NCBI GenBank assembly: GCA_012036375.1
Contig: JAAUOI010000060.1
Span: 1-12,186 of the forward strand
DNA from: Allobrachymonas sp.
GTDB taxonomy: Bacteria > Pseudomonadota > Gammaproteobacteria > Burkholderiales > Burkholderiaceae_C
DNA length: 12,186 nucleotides
Reading direction: 5' to 3'
This document shows positions 1-7,805 of the stretch, in pieces; the stretch's first letter is position 1, and the number at the start of each line of letters is the position of its first letter. Position numbers and translations under genes: made by a program. The notes under the pieces are model-generated. The model made no database searches and was not told where the DNA came from. It saw only the letters and a list, made by a program, of their open reading frames with translations.

Positions 1-1
1 G

Positions 2-58
2 GCAGACCTCAGCGCCATCGCCGCCATAAACGATTCCCGGCTGGTGACGGAAGGCTAG
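2..58 (+). CDS. C-terminal end of an unidentified protein (partial)
   Basis: Reading from base 2, the frame gives ADLSAIAAINDSRLVTEG followed by a TAG stop at 56-58. The residue composition is protein-like and the codons are GC-rich at the third position. I do not recognise the family. It is not the part of GspD expected upstream of the next gene, so it is probably the tail of an unrelated gene joined to the contig end. With only 18 codons, it could also be a chance open frame. Confidence 0.3.
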   Translation, partial: ADLSAIAAINDSRLVTEG

Positions 59-71
59 GAAATGCACTTGA

Positions 72-119
72 TTCGCAATTTTCACGAATTGAAGGTGCGA
101 AATTGAAGAAATTTGCGAA
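72..119. repeat. 48-bp AT-rich imperfect palindrome
   Basis: The left arm 72-90 and the right arm 101-119 are reverse complements at 15 of 19 positions, including TTCGCAA at 72-78 against TTGCGAA at 113-119 and AATT at 87-90 against 101-104. The arms are separated by about 10 bases. It follows a stop codon at 56-58 and directly precedes the secretin reading frame. It could be the terminator or a REP-like hairpin of the upstream gene fragment. It has no clear run of T after the stem, so a classical intrinsic terminator is not shown. It has the same general style (GCGAA-rich arms) as the palindrome at 9405-9502 but shares no long sequence with it. Confidence 0.5.
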
Positions 120-1281
120 GTTTCCCGCGCCCGGCGCGGCGGCAGCACCCGTCACCACCTCAGGACAACCCAGCACAGGCGGGCAAATTCAGGCCGACCC
201 CGCCAGCAATTCACTCATCATCACCGCACCCGAGCCGCAATACCGCCAGATGCGTGCAGTGATTGATCGCTTGGATCAGCGCCGCGCACAAGTCTTTGTG
301 GAATCGCTGATTGCCGAAGTTAACTCAGATCGCGCCGCAGAATTTGGCATTCAGTGGCAAGGCGCATTGGGCAAAAATGGCGATAAAAACATCGGCCTAC
401 TCGGCACGAACTTCGGCGCAGGCGGCAATAACATCATCAGTCTGGCCACAGGTGCAGCAGCTGGCACGGTCTCGCCCGGCAAGGGCATCAATTTCGGCCT
501 AGCCCGCGAAACCAATGGCGTGTATGTGCTCGGCTTTCTCGCTCGCTTTTTGGAGAGCACGGGCGATGGCAATGTCTTGTCCACGCCGAATTTGCTGACC
601 CTCGACAACGAAGAAGCCAAAATCGTCGTCGGTCAAAACGTGCCCTTCGTTACGGGTCAATTCACCAACACGGGCGCCAGCGGCGGCGGCGCGACCAATC
701 CGTTCCAAACGATTGAGCGCAAAGATGTGGGTTTGACGCTGCGCGTCAAACCCCAGATCAGCGAAAACGGCACGGTGCGCTTACAAATTTTCCAAGAAGT
801 CTCCAGCGTGCAAGCCAGCTCCGTCAACTCTGCCAGCGGCCTCATCACCAACAAACGCTCCATTGAGAGCAATGTGATCGTAGAAGACGGCGGCATCATC
901 GTGCTCGGCGGTTTGCTCTCGGATGAGTTCTCGGGCAACCAAGAAAAAGTGCCGGGCGTGGGCGATGTGCCCTTCTTTGGCAACCTGTTCAAAAGCGAAG
1001 CGCGGACTCGCAGAAAAACCAATTTGATGGTATTTTTACGACCCCTCGTGGTGCGCGATGCGCAGCAAACCGACGCGCTCTCGCTGGATCGCTACGAATT
1101 CATGCGCGCCGGGCAAAAGGAAACGCAACCCGCACCGAGTTCGCCGCTGGGCATCAACGAAGCACCCGTCATGCCACCCCAGCTACCACCGAAAAGCTCC
1201 AACAGCTCGCCCAGCAAAACGCCAGCGCCTTTGACGAGCGTGCCGTTCAACACCCCGGGTGCCCCAGCGTCCAAGCCTTGA
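103..1281 (+). CDS. gspD: Type II secretion system secretin GspD, 5'-truncated
   Basis: GspD forms the outer-membrane channel of the type II secretion system. The frame gives the last periplasmic subdomain (GQIQADPASNSLIITAPEP, then YRQMRAVIDRLDQRRAQVFV) followed by the whole secretin domain: VLSTPNLLTLDNEEAKIVVG, the DVGLTLRVKPQI strand, the VEDGGIIVLGGLL motif and the VPGVGDVPFFGNLF motif near the end. A Pro/Ser-rich tail of about 50 residues closes it. Full-length GspD is about 650-750 residues; here the signal peptide and the N0-N2 domains are absent. The TTG at 103 is only a nominal start: homology begins at about base 121, and the frame stays open to base 1 with unrelated residues. The upstream part is missing because of the contig end or a join, not because of an alternative start. 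The stop lies 6 bases before gspE. No frameshift was found in this gene. Confidence 0.93.
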   Translation: MKKFAKFPAPGAAAAPVTTSGQPSTGGQIQADPASNSLIITAPEPQYRQMRAVIDRLDQRRAQVFVESLIAEVNSDRAAEFGIQWQGALGKNGDKNIGLLGTNFGAGGNNIISLATGAAAGTVSPGKGINFGLARETNGVYVLGFLARFLESTGDGNVLSTPNLLTLDNEEAKIVVGQNVPFVTGQFTNTGASGGGATNPFQTIERKDVGLTLRVKPQISENGTVRLQIFQEVSSVQASSVNSASGLITNKRSIESNVIVEDGGIIVLGGLLSDEFSGNQEKVPGVGDVPFFGNLFKSEARTRRKTNLMVFLRPLVVRDAQQTDALSLDRYEFMRAGQKETQPAPSSPLGINEAPVMPPQLPPKSSNSSPSKTPAPLTSVPFNTPGAPASKP

Positions 1282-1287
1282 ACGCAC

Positions 1288-2679
1288 ATGGCCACAAGTT
1301 ACCCCTCCCCTACGCCTTTGCCGCAGCAACCAAGTGTTGCTGACACTGCAAGACGACGCGAGCACGCTCTGGATCAGCGCGGCATCGAACCACTCTGCAC
1401 TTGCGGAAATCATGCGAAAGTACGGTCTAGCCGTCATAGAATCTGCGCAGAGTGCTATTGAAAAAGTAGCGCCCGAGGCATTGGTTCAACGCATCAGTGC
1501 GGCCTATGCGCAGGGGGAATCGAGCGCTGCCTCGGTGGTGAGCGAAGTGCAATCCGATGCCGATCTCTCGCGCATCATGCAAGAGCTGCCTGCGGTGGAA
1601 GATTTGCTAGAAAACGCTGACGACGCGCCCATCATCCGCATGCTCAACGCCTTGCTCACGCAAGCCGCCCGCGATGGCGCGAGCGATATTCACATCGAGC
1701 CCTATGAGCGCACATCGAGTGTGCGCTTCCGTGTGGACGGCACGCTGCGCGAAGTCGTGCAGCCCAACCGCGCCTTGCATGCCGCACTCATTTCGCGCCT
1801 GAAAATCATGGCCGAGCTCGATATTGCTGAAAAGCGTTTGCCGCAAGATGGCCGCATCTCGCTGCGCATTGGCACCCGCGCGATGGATGTGCGCGTGAGC
1901 ACGCTGCCGTCTGCGCATGGCGAGCGCGCGGTGCTGCGCTTGCTCGATAAACCGCCAGCAAGCTCACGCTCGAAGCTGTGGGCATGCAAGGCCAAGTACT
2001 CAAAAGCTTTGAGCAACTCATCGCGCAACCGCACGGCATCATCTTGGTCACTGGTCCTACCGGTTCAGGCAAAACCACCACACTGTATGGTGCCTTGTCC
2101 AAAATGGATGCGAGCACCACCAACATCATGACGGTGGAAGACCCGATTGAATATGAATTGCCCGGTATTGGCCAAACGCAGGTCAACGCGAAAATTGATC
2201 TGAACTTCGCCAAAGCCTTGCGAGCCATTTTGCGGCAAGACCCCGATGTCATCATGATCGGCGAAATTCGCGATTTTGAAACCGCGCAAATCGCCATCCA
2301 AGCCTCACTCACTGGCCACCTCGTGCTTGCCACTTTGCACACCAACGACGCAGCCAGCGCCGTCACGCGCCTGACCGACATGGGCGTTGAGCCCTTCTTG
2401 CTGTCCTCATCTCTCCTTGGCGTGCTCGCTCAGCGCTTGGTGCGCAAACTGCAAATTCCCGGTGAGGCGAGCAGCGGTTACGCTGGCCGCACCGGCATTT
2501 TTGAATTGCTCACCGTCAACGACAGCATCCGCGATTTGATTCACCAAAAAGCCGCCGAGAGTCAATTGCGCAGCGCTGCACTGGCCGCTGGCATGCACCT
2601 CATGCGTGACGATGGCGAACGCTTGGTTCGCGAAGGCATCACGAGCTTGGAAGAAGTTGTGCGCGTGACGCGGGATTAA
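1288..2679 (+). CDS. gspE: Type II secretion ATPase GspE, three frameshifts
   Basis: GspE is the cytoplasmic secretion ATPase that drives pseudopilus assembly with GspF. I place the start at ATG 1288, where MATSYP begins the expected MxxxYPxPYAFAR pattern. Reading through to the TAG-free body needs one extra C in the C-rich stretch 1302-1310, one in the CC at 1321-1322 and one in the CC at 1952-1953. This gives [14 protein letters not shown] and [17 protein letters not shown], and about 464 residues in total. Visible motifs are the N-domain with [13 protein letters not shown], Walker [11 protein letters not shown] (2053-2082), the Asp/Walker B region [12 protein letters not shown] (2239-2274), the His-box [14 protein letters not shown] and the C-terminal GRTGIFELL. 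The usual zinc-binding CxxC...CxxC insert is missing: RKL runs into [15 protein letters not shown] at 2446-2493. Without the added bases the gene reads as a 5' and a 3' fragment. Confidence 0.93.
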
Positions 2680-2705
2680 AAACAGATGAAAATACCTCAA
2701 TTTTT

Positions 2706-2710
2706 AGGAG
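2706..2710 (+). promoter_or_regulatory. Ribosome binding site of the Uma2 gene
   Basis: AGGAG lies 7 bases before ATG 2718 and fixes that start. The 16 bases 2705-2720, TAGGAGTTTCATCATG, match the start region of the binding-protein gene at 7793-7808 at 15 of 16 positions. Confidence 0.75.
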
Positions 2711-2717
2711 TTTCATC

Positions 2718-3308
2718 ATGGGATTAGCCGCTGAAAAATCCATTTTCACTGGCGCAGACTATCTGGCTTGGGATGAAGGCCAGAGCGTTCGCCATGAATA
2801 CTTTCAGGGCGAAGTGTTTGCTATGGCTGGCGGCTCGGATAACCATGCCACGGTGATTCTCAACGTCGCCATCGCAATCAAGCAACACATTAAAGGCATA
2901 CCTTGCCGCGTATTCACCCACGATGTCAAACTGCATGTCGAAAAAGCCAACAGCTATTTTTATCCCGATGTATTTGTGACATGCAGTGAGCGGGATGCCA
3001 AAGAGCGTTTGGTCAAAACCGAAGCGAAGCTGGTGATTGAAGTGCTCTCGCCCAGCACAACCGCGTTTGACCGAGGCCACAAATTTGAAGCCTATCGCAG
3101 CCTGCCCACGCTACAAGAATTCGTCTTGATTGATCCCGAAGCATTAACTGCTGAAACCTATCGCCGCAGCGCGAACGACGAGTGGATTTTGCGAGCTTTT
3201 GGTGTGGGTCAAGGCTTGACATTGCACAGCCTTGATCTGTCCATGACTGCGGCTGAATTATTTGCCGATGTGGTCATCGATCCGCCCAGCGAAGCCACCA
3301 GCGCCTGA
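2718..3308 (+). CDS. Uma2-family (DUF820) PD-(D/E)XK nuclease-like protein
   Basis: This 196-residue protein has the Uma2/DUF820 layout. It has an N-terminal TGADYLAWDEG and RHEYFQGEVFAMAGGS segment, YFYPDVFVTC with the probable catalytic D84, then KLVIEVLSPSTTAFDRG with E108 and D118, and the displaced lysine in HKFEAYRSL (K122), followed by LQEFVLIDPE. The family has a restriction-endonuclease-like fold and is annotated as putative endonuclease. Members multiply in cyanobacteria and occur in many other bacteria; their biological role is not settled. Start ATG 2718 has a strong AGGAG site. The gene lies 38 bases after gspE and 17 bases before gspF, on the same strand, so it would be co-transcribed with the secretion genes, although nothing links its function to secretion. 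It is intact. It was probably acquired as a single-gene insertion into the gsp operon. Confidence 0.88.
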   Translation: MGLAAEKSIFTGADYLAWDEGQSVRHEYFQGEVFAMAGGSDNHATVILNVAIAIKQHIKGIPCRVFTHDVKLHVEKANSYFYPDVFVTCSERDAKERLVKTEAKLVIEVLSPSTTAFDRGHKFEAYRSLPTLQEFVLIDPEALTAETYRRSANDEWILRAFGVGQGLTLHSLDLSMTAAELFADVVIDPPSEATSA

Positions 3309-3325
3309 GCCTTTTGTTCTGACCC

Positions 3326-4557
3326 ATGCCCGCCTACCAATTCGAAGCCCTCGATGCCCAAGGCCAGACGCGCAAAGGCGTGATCGAGGCCGATACTGTT
3401 AAATCCGCTCGCGCCATGCTGCGCACGCAACTGCTCGTACCACTGGCGGTCGATGCGATTCTTGCGCAAACTTCTGACAGCACCAACAGCTCATGGACGC
3501 AGCGCAAGCTCTTTGAAAGCCGCGCGTTCTCCAGCACCGAGCTGGCAGTGTGGACGCGCCAGCTCTCGGGGCTCTTGTCTGCGGGCTTGCCGCTGGAGCG
3601 AGCGCTCACGGCCTTGTCGGATGAAGCAGAAGACGATCGCCAGCGCAATGTGGTCGCGGCTTTGCGAGCGGAAGTCAACGCAGGTTCGAGCTTTGCCAAA
3701 GCCTTAGGCCAGCATCCACGCGAATTCAGCGAGATTTACCGTGCGGTGGTGGGCGCGGGCGAAGCCTCGGGGCATTTGGGCACGGTATTGGAGCGTTTGG
3801 CCGATGATTTGGAAGAAGGCCAAGCCTTGAAAGCCAAGCTGATCGGCGCATCGCTGTATCCCGCCATCGTCACCTTGGTGGCAATTGTGATTGTGATTTT
3901 CTGGTGACCTATGTGGTGCCGCAAGTCGCCGGTGTGTTCGCTGGCAGCAAACGTGCCCTACCCTTGCTCACGCAGATCATGCTGGGCATTTCAGCGGCTG
4001 TGCGCAGCAGCGGAATTTATGCCCTAATTGCTCTTTTTTTGATAGCATTTGGCGCACATTCTATGCGGGGTAATGAGGCTTTTCGCTTAAAAATAGATGC
4101 GTTATGGCTGCGCCTGCCAGTCATCGGCCGATTGGCCAAAGGCTTTAACGCAGCGCGTTTTGCCGCCACGCTGGGGCTGCTCGCTAACGCAGGCGTACCC
4201 ATTCTCAAAGCCTTGCAAGCCGCCGCGCAAACGCTCAACAACCGCGCCATGCGAGCCGATGCGCTGGATGCCCACACGCTCGTGCGAGAAGGTGCGCCAC
4301 TGGCAAGTGCGCTGGCGCAAAAGAAAAACTTTCCCGGTTTGATTGCGATGTTTGCCCGACTGGGCGAGCAAACGGGCCAGTTGCCCGCGATGCTGGAGCG
4401 TGCGGCCAGGCAGCTGTCTGGCGAAGTGCAACGCCGCTCGATTGCTTTAGCGACGATTCTTGAACCCTTGCTGATCGTAGCGATGGGCGTGATCGTTTTG
4501 CTGATCGTGCTAGCCGTGTTGCTGCCGATCATTGAATTGAATCAATTGGTCAAGTAG
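3326..4557 (+). CDS. gspF: Type II secretion inner-membrane platform protein GspF, one frameshift
   Basis: GspF is the polytopic inner-membrane platform protein that couples the GspE ATPase to the pseudopilus. The N-terminus MPAYQFEALDAQGQTRKGVI is typical of the family. Two tandem T2SSF domains follow, with WTRQLSGLLSAGLPLERAL at about residues 73-91 and the corresponding FAATLGLLANAGVPILKAL in the second half. Three membrane segments are visible: one ending YPAIVTLVAIVIVIF, one around SGIYALIALFLIAFGA, and the C-terminal LLIVAMGVIVLLIVLAVLLP. The frame breaks at 3900-3901, where TTTTC-TGG is read into a TGA at 3905. Restoring one C gives IFLVTYVVPQVAGVFAG and a continuous product of about 410 residues, the normal family length. 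No gspG or other pseudopilin gene follows; the next gene encodes a nucleotidase 11 bases on. Confidence 0.93.
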
Positions 4558-4568
4558 ACCTCTCAACC

Positions 4569-5464
4569 ATGGGCGCTTCTCTTCAAGGCAAATTGGTGGT
4601 GGCGATTTCTTCGCGCGCCTTGTTCGATTTAGAGGAAGAAAACACAGTTTTCGAGCAATCGGATGACAAAGCCTACATGGCCATGCAAATGCAGCGCATT
4701 GACCAGCCCGCGCAGCCCGGTGTGGCCTTCTCGTTGGTGAAAAAACTGCTCGCCTTCAACAGCGATGAGCAGCAGCGCGTGGAAGTCGTCATCCTCTCGC
4801 GCAACGACCCAGTGAGCGGCCTGCGCGTGATGAAAAGTGCAGAGCATTACAAATTGCAAATCGCACGCTGCACGTTTACCCGTGGCGAGCCGCCATGGCG
4901 CTATTTGCGGCCACTCAAAGCCAATTTGTTTTTATCGGCCAAGAGCGAAGATGTGCGCTCTGCATTATCCAATGGCTTTCCTGCAGCTACGGTGGCCACG
5001 CGCTCCATGAAAGCCAGCGATTTGCATCCCCATGAGGTGCGTATTGCATTCGATGGCGATGCGGTTCTGTTTTCTGATGAGGCTGAGCGCGTCTATGCCA
5101 AAGGTGGGCTAGACAAGTTCATCAAAAACGAAGTCAAAAAGCCGATCAACCCTTGCCGCCCGGCCCATTCAAGCCCCTACTGGAGGCCTTGCATCGCCTG
5201 CAAAGCGAAGGCACCGCCAGCGTTCGCATCCGCACCGCACTCGTCACCGCCCGCAGCGCCCCTGCGCATGAACGCGCGATTCGCACCCTGATGGCATGGA
5301 ACATCACGGTCGATGAAGCCATGTTTCTCGGCGGCCTCGAAAAAGGCGAATTTCTCAAAGAGTTCGAGCCCGATTTCTTCTTCGACGATCAAACCGGCCA
5401 TGTGCAATCGGCTGCCGATCATGTGCCCGCTGGGCATGTGGAATCGGGCGTACGCAACGCCTGA
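4569..5464 (+). CDS. 5'-nucleotidase (cytosolic NT5C1-like family), one frameshift
   Basis: The protein starts MGASLQGKLVVAISSRALFD and continues with LEEENTVFE, PGVAFSLVKKLLAFN, VEVVILSRNDPVSGLRV and FTRGEPPWRYLRPL. This series is characteristic of the bacterial 5'-nucleotidase family related to animal cytosolic 5'-nucleotidase I (Pfam 5_nucleotid, from memory). These enzymes dephosphorylate nucleoside monophosphates in the cytoplasm. The first frame fails at about 5150, reading NPCRPAHSS. Adding one C to the CCC at 5150-5152 gives NPLPPGPFKPLLEALHRLQ and then RIRTALVTARSAPAHERAIR, MFLGGLEKGEFL and FFFDDQTGHVQSAADHVPAG, ending VRNA. The repaired product is about 298 residues, close to the family norm. 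No signal peptide is seen. It is 11 bases downstream of gspF, so it could be read from the same transcript. Confidence 0.87.
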
Positions 5465-5482
5465 GCCCAATTCACAGCCTTC

Positions 5483-5507
5483 ATACGACTGTGCATATAC
5501 GTCGTAT
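5483..5507. promoter_or_regulatory. Operator-like inverted repeat upstream of the peptide operon
   Basis: ATACGAC (5483-5489) and GTCGTAT (5501-5507) form a perfect 7-bp inverted repeat with an 11-base spacer, so the half-site centres are 18 bases apart. It sits in the 121-bp gap between the nucleotidase stop and the first permease start, the only sizeable non-coding region before the transporter genes. This geometry suits a dimeric repressor or activator site, but no regulator gene is in the window and I cannot name the family. I see no convincing promoter hexamer pair next to it. Confidence 0.35.
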
Positions 5508-5585
5508 AAAAGACAAACTGCCGTAAACCCCATCTCGGCGCGATTTTTGCTCTGCTAGCATCAATGCCTTGACATAAGCACATCA

Positions 5586-6562
5586 ATGTTTGCCTTTATC
5601 CTCCAACGCCTTATTCAAGCCGCCCTCGTGATGACCACGGTGGCGTTTATTGCTTTCATGTTGTTTCAGTTTGTGGGCGACCCGGTCGTCTTCTTACTAG
5701 GCCAAGATGCCACGCCAGAGCAGATTCGTGAGCTGCGCGCTGATTTGGGGCTGGACAAGTCCTTTGTGGTGCAGTTCGTGAGCTTTCTGGGCAATGCGGT
5801 GCAAGGCGAGTTTGGCCTGTCGCTGCGCCAAGGCACCAAAGTTTCCACCTTGTTGGCCGAGCGTTTTCCGGCAACCTTTGAATTGGCCTTGGTAGCCGCC
5901 ACGATTGCACTGGTGGTGGGTATTCCAATGGGCGTGTATGCGGCGCTGCGACGCGGCTCGTTCCTCAGCCAAATGTTCATGACGATTTCGCTGTTGGGCG
6001 TGTCGCTGCCCACATTCTTGATTGGCATTGCACTGATTTTGATTTTTGCGGTCTGGCTGGGATGGTTTCCCAGCTTCGGGCGGGGCGATGTGGTGCAACT
6101 GGGCTGGTGGAGCAGTGGGCTCATGACACCCAAAGGCTGGCATCACATTGTGCTGCCAGCAATCACACTGGCAATTTTTCAGCTCACGCTCATCATGCGC
6201 CTCGTGCGTGCGGAGATGCTGGAAGTGCTGCGCACCGATTACATCAAGTTTGCCCGCGCACGTGGCCTGTCCAATCGCGCGATTCACTTTGGCCATGCAC
6301 TCAAAAATACGCTGGTGCCCGTGATGACGATTACTGGCTTGCAACTTGGCGGCTTGATTGCGTTTGCCATCATCACCGAGACGGTGTTTCAGTGGCCGGG
6401 CATGGGTTTGCTGTTCATTCAAGCCGTGACGTTTGCAGATATTCCTGTGATGGCGGCTTATTTGTGCATGATCGCGCTGATTTTGTGGTGATCAATTTGG
6501 TGGTGGATTTGCTGTATTTCGCAGTGGATCCACGCCTTCGCGTCGGCAACAAAGGCCACTGA
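5586..6562 (+). CDS. Peptide ABC transporter permease, DppB/OppB family, one frameshift
   Basis: This is one of the two inner-membrane subunits of a dipeptide/oligopeptide-type importer. The N-terminus MFAFILQRLIQAALVMTTVA is the usual first membrane helix. It is followed by the periplasmic DATPEQIRELRADLGLD region, GEFGLSLRQG, and membrane helices at FELALVAATIALVVGIPMG, LLGVSLPTFLIGIALILIF and PAITLAIFQLTLIMRLVRA. The cytoplasmic coupling loop TDYIKFARARGLSNRAIHF matches the EAA-type motif. The frame is lost in the T-run 6481-6484. Adding one T gives ALIFVVINLVVDLLYFAVD and the usual C-terminal DPRLR motif, for about 325 residues. The start ATG 5586 has no clear Shine-Dalgarno site. The stop lies 2 bases before the M20 gene, suggesting coupled translation. 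Confidence 0.93.
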
Positions 6563-6564
6563 GT

Positions 6565-7779
6565 ATGCTTGCCCCCTTGCTCAAAGCCAATGGCGCAGCC
6601 TTTGCGCGCATCCGCGAGTTTCACCCGGAGCTGACCAGCTTTCGGCGTGATTTGCATGCGCATCCTGAGTTGGGTTTTGAAGAGATCTACACTTCGGGTC
6701 GCGTGCGTCAGGCGCTGGAGATATGCGGTGTCGATGAGATCCACACGGGCATCGGCAAGACGGGCGTGGTGGGTTTAATTCATGGCAAGCAAAAGTCTGG
6801 TCGCATGATTGGCTTGCGTGCCGATATGGATGCCCTGCCCATGACGGAGCATGGCACTGTGGCTTGGAAATCCGTCAAGCCCGGCCTCATGCACGGCTGC
6901 GGGCACGATGGCCACACCACCATGCTCACGGGCGCTGCGCGGTATTTGGCCGAAACGCGAAATTTTGCTGGCACAGCGGTGCTGATCTTCCAGCCCGGCG
7001 AAGAAGGCTTTGCGGGCGCGAAGGCGATGATTGAGGATGGTTTGTTTGAGCGCTTTCCGATCGAAGCCGCTTATGCCATGCACAACTGGCCTGCCATGCG
7101 CCCCGGCGAGATTGGCGTGAACCCTGGTCCGATGATGGCCGCTGCGGATCGCATCACGATCACGATCACCGGCAAAGGCGGCCACGGCGCGCATGCCTAT
7201 CTCACAGTCGATCCCGTGCTCGTGGCAGGCCACATCATCACGGCGGTGCAAAGCATCGTCTCGCGCAATGTCAAGCCGGTGGATTCTGCGGTGATCAGCC
7301 TGTGTGCGCTGCAAGCCGGTGATGTACATGCCATGAGCGTGATCCCCGGCGAAGCCACACTGGTGGGCACTGTGCGCAGCTTCAACCCACAAGTTCAAGA
7401 AATGATTGAGCGGCGTTTGCAAGAGCTATGCAGTGGCATTGCGCAAAGTTTTGGTGCAACGGCCTATGTGCACTATGAGCGCATTTACCCAGCCACGATC
7501 AACAGCCCAGCCGAGGCGAAGTTTGCCGCTGATGTGGCGGCCAGTTTGGTGGGCGAGGATCACGTCAAGCGCAGCATGGAGCCGAGCATGGGTGCAGAAG
7601 ATTTTTCATTCATGCTGCAAGCCAAGCCGGGCGCATATTTGCGCTTGGGTCAAGGCGAAGCCAATGGCATAGGCGCGTGCTTTTTGCACAACAGCCGATA
7701 CGATTTCAACGACGACGTGCTGCCGCTGGGCAGTGCTTTATTGGCGAGTTTGGTCGAGCAGGCTTTGCCTGTTCGATGA
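6565..7779 (+). CDS. M20-family amidohydrolase / aminoacylase-type metallopeptidase
   Basis: This intact 404-residue protein belongs to the M20 amidohydrolases (hippurate hydrolase / N-acyl-L-amino acid amidohydrolase group), which cleave N-acyl amino acids or related amides in the cytoplasm. Visible features are FRRDLHAHPELGFEE near residue 27, LRADMDALPM (84-93), HGCGHDGHTTM with C112 and H114 as metal ligands, QPGEEGFAGA with the catalytic E146 and metal-binding E147, AMHNWP with H173, and a C-terminal FLHNSRYDFND with H375. The dimerisation (lid) domain lies between roughly 185 and 295. There is no signal peptide. The start at 6565 has an AAAGG at 6551-6555 and follows the permease stop by 2 bases. 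Its place inside a peptide importer operon suggests it hydrolyses what the transporter brings in. The exact substrate cannot be read from the sequence. Confidence 0.92.
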   Translation: MLAPLLKANGAAFARIREFHPELTSFRRDLHAHPELGFEEIYTSGRVRQALEICGVDEIHTGIGKTGVVGLIHGKQKSGRMIGLRADMDALPMTEHGTVAWKSVKPGLMHGCGHDGHTTMLTGAARYLAETRNFAGTAVLIFQPGEEGFAGAKAMIEDGLFERFPIEAAYAMHNWPAMRPGEIGVNPGPMMAAADRITITITGKGGHGAHAYLTVDPVLVAGHIITAVQSIVSRNVKPVDSAVISLCALQAGDVHAMSVIPGEATLVGTVRSFNPQVQEMIERRLQELCSGIAQSFGATAYVHYERIYPATINSPAEAKFAADVAASLVGEDHVKRSMEPSMGAEDFSFMLQAKPGAYLRLGQGEANGIGACFLHNSRYDFNDDVLPLGSALLASLVEQALPVR

Positions 7780-7793
7780 ATTGAGTTTTTACT

Positions 7794-7798
7794 AGGAG
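7794..7798 (+). promoter_or_regulatory. Ribosome binding site of the binding-protein gene
   Basis: AGGAG lies 7 bases before ATG 7806. It supports that start over the in-frame TTG at 7800. Confidence 0.75.
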
Positions 7799-7805
7799 TT
7801 TGATC

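Noticed and set aside
72..119. Intrinsic terminator at the left end
   Set aside because: The stem is AT-rich and no run of T follows it, so it is reported only as a palindrome.
1806..2381. A 191-codon open frame on the minus strand across gspE
   Set aside because: It lies opposite strongly conserved GspE motifs and its translation matches no family; GC-rich genes commonly leave such antisense open frames.
5569..5574. TTGACA as a perfect -35 promoter box for the permease gene
   Set aside because: It lies only 11 bases before the ATG at 5586, so a matching -10 box and start site would fall inside the coding sequence.
3900..6491. Programmed ribosomal frameshifting as an explanation for the split gspF, nucleotidase and permease genes
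   Set aside because: The sites share no slippery heptamer or downstream structure, they affect many unrelated genes, and all are explained by one missing base, mostly in a base run.
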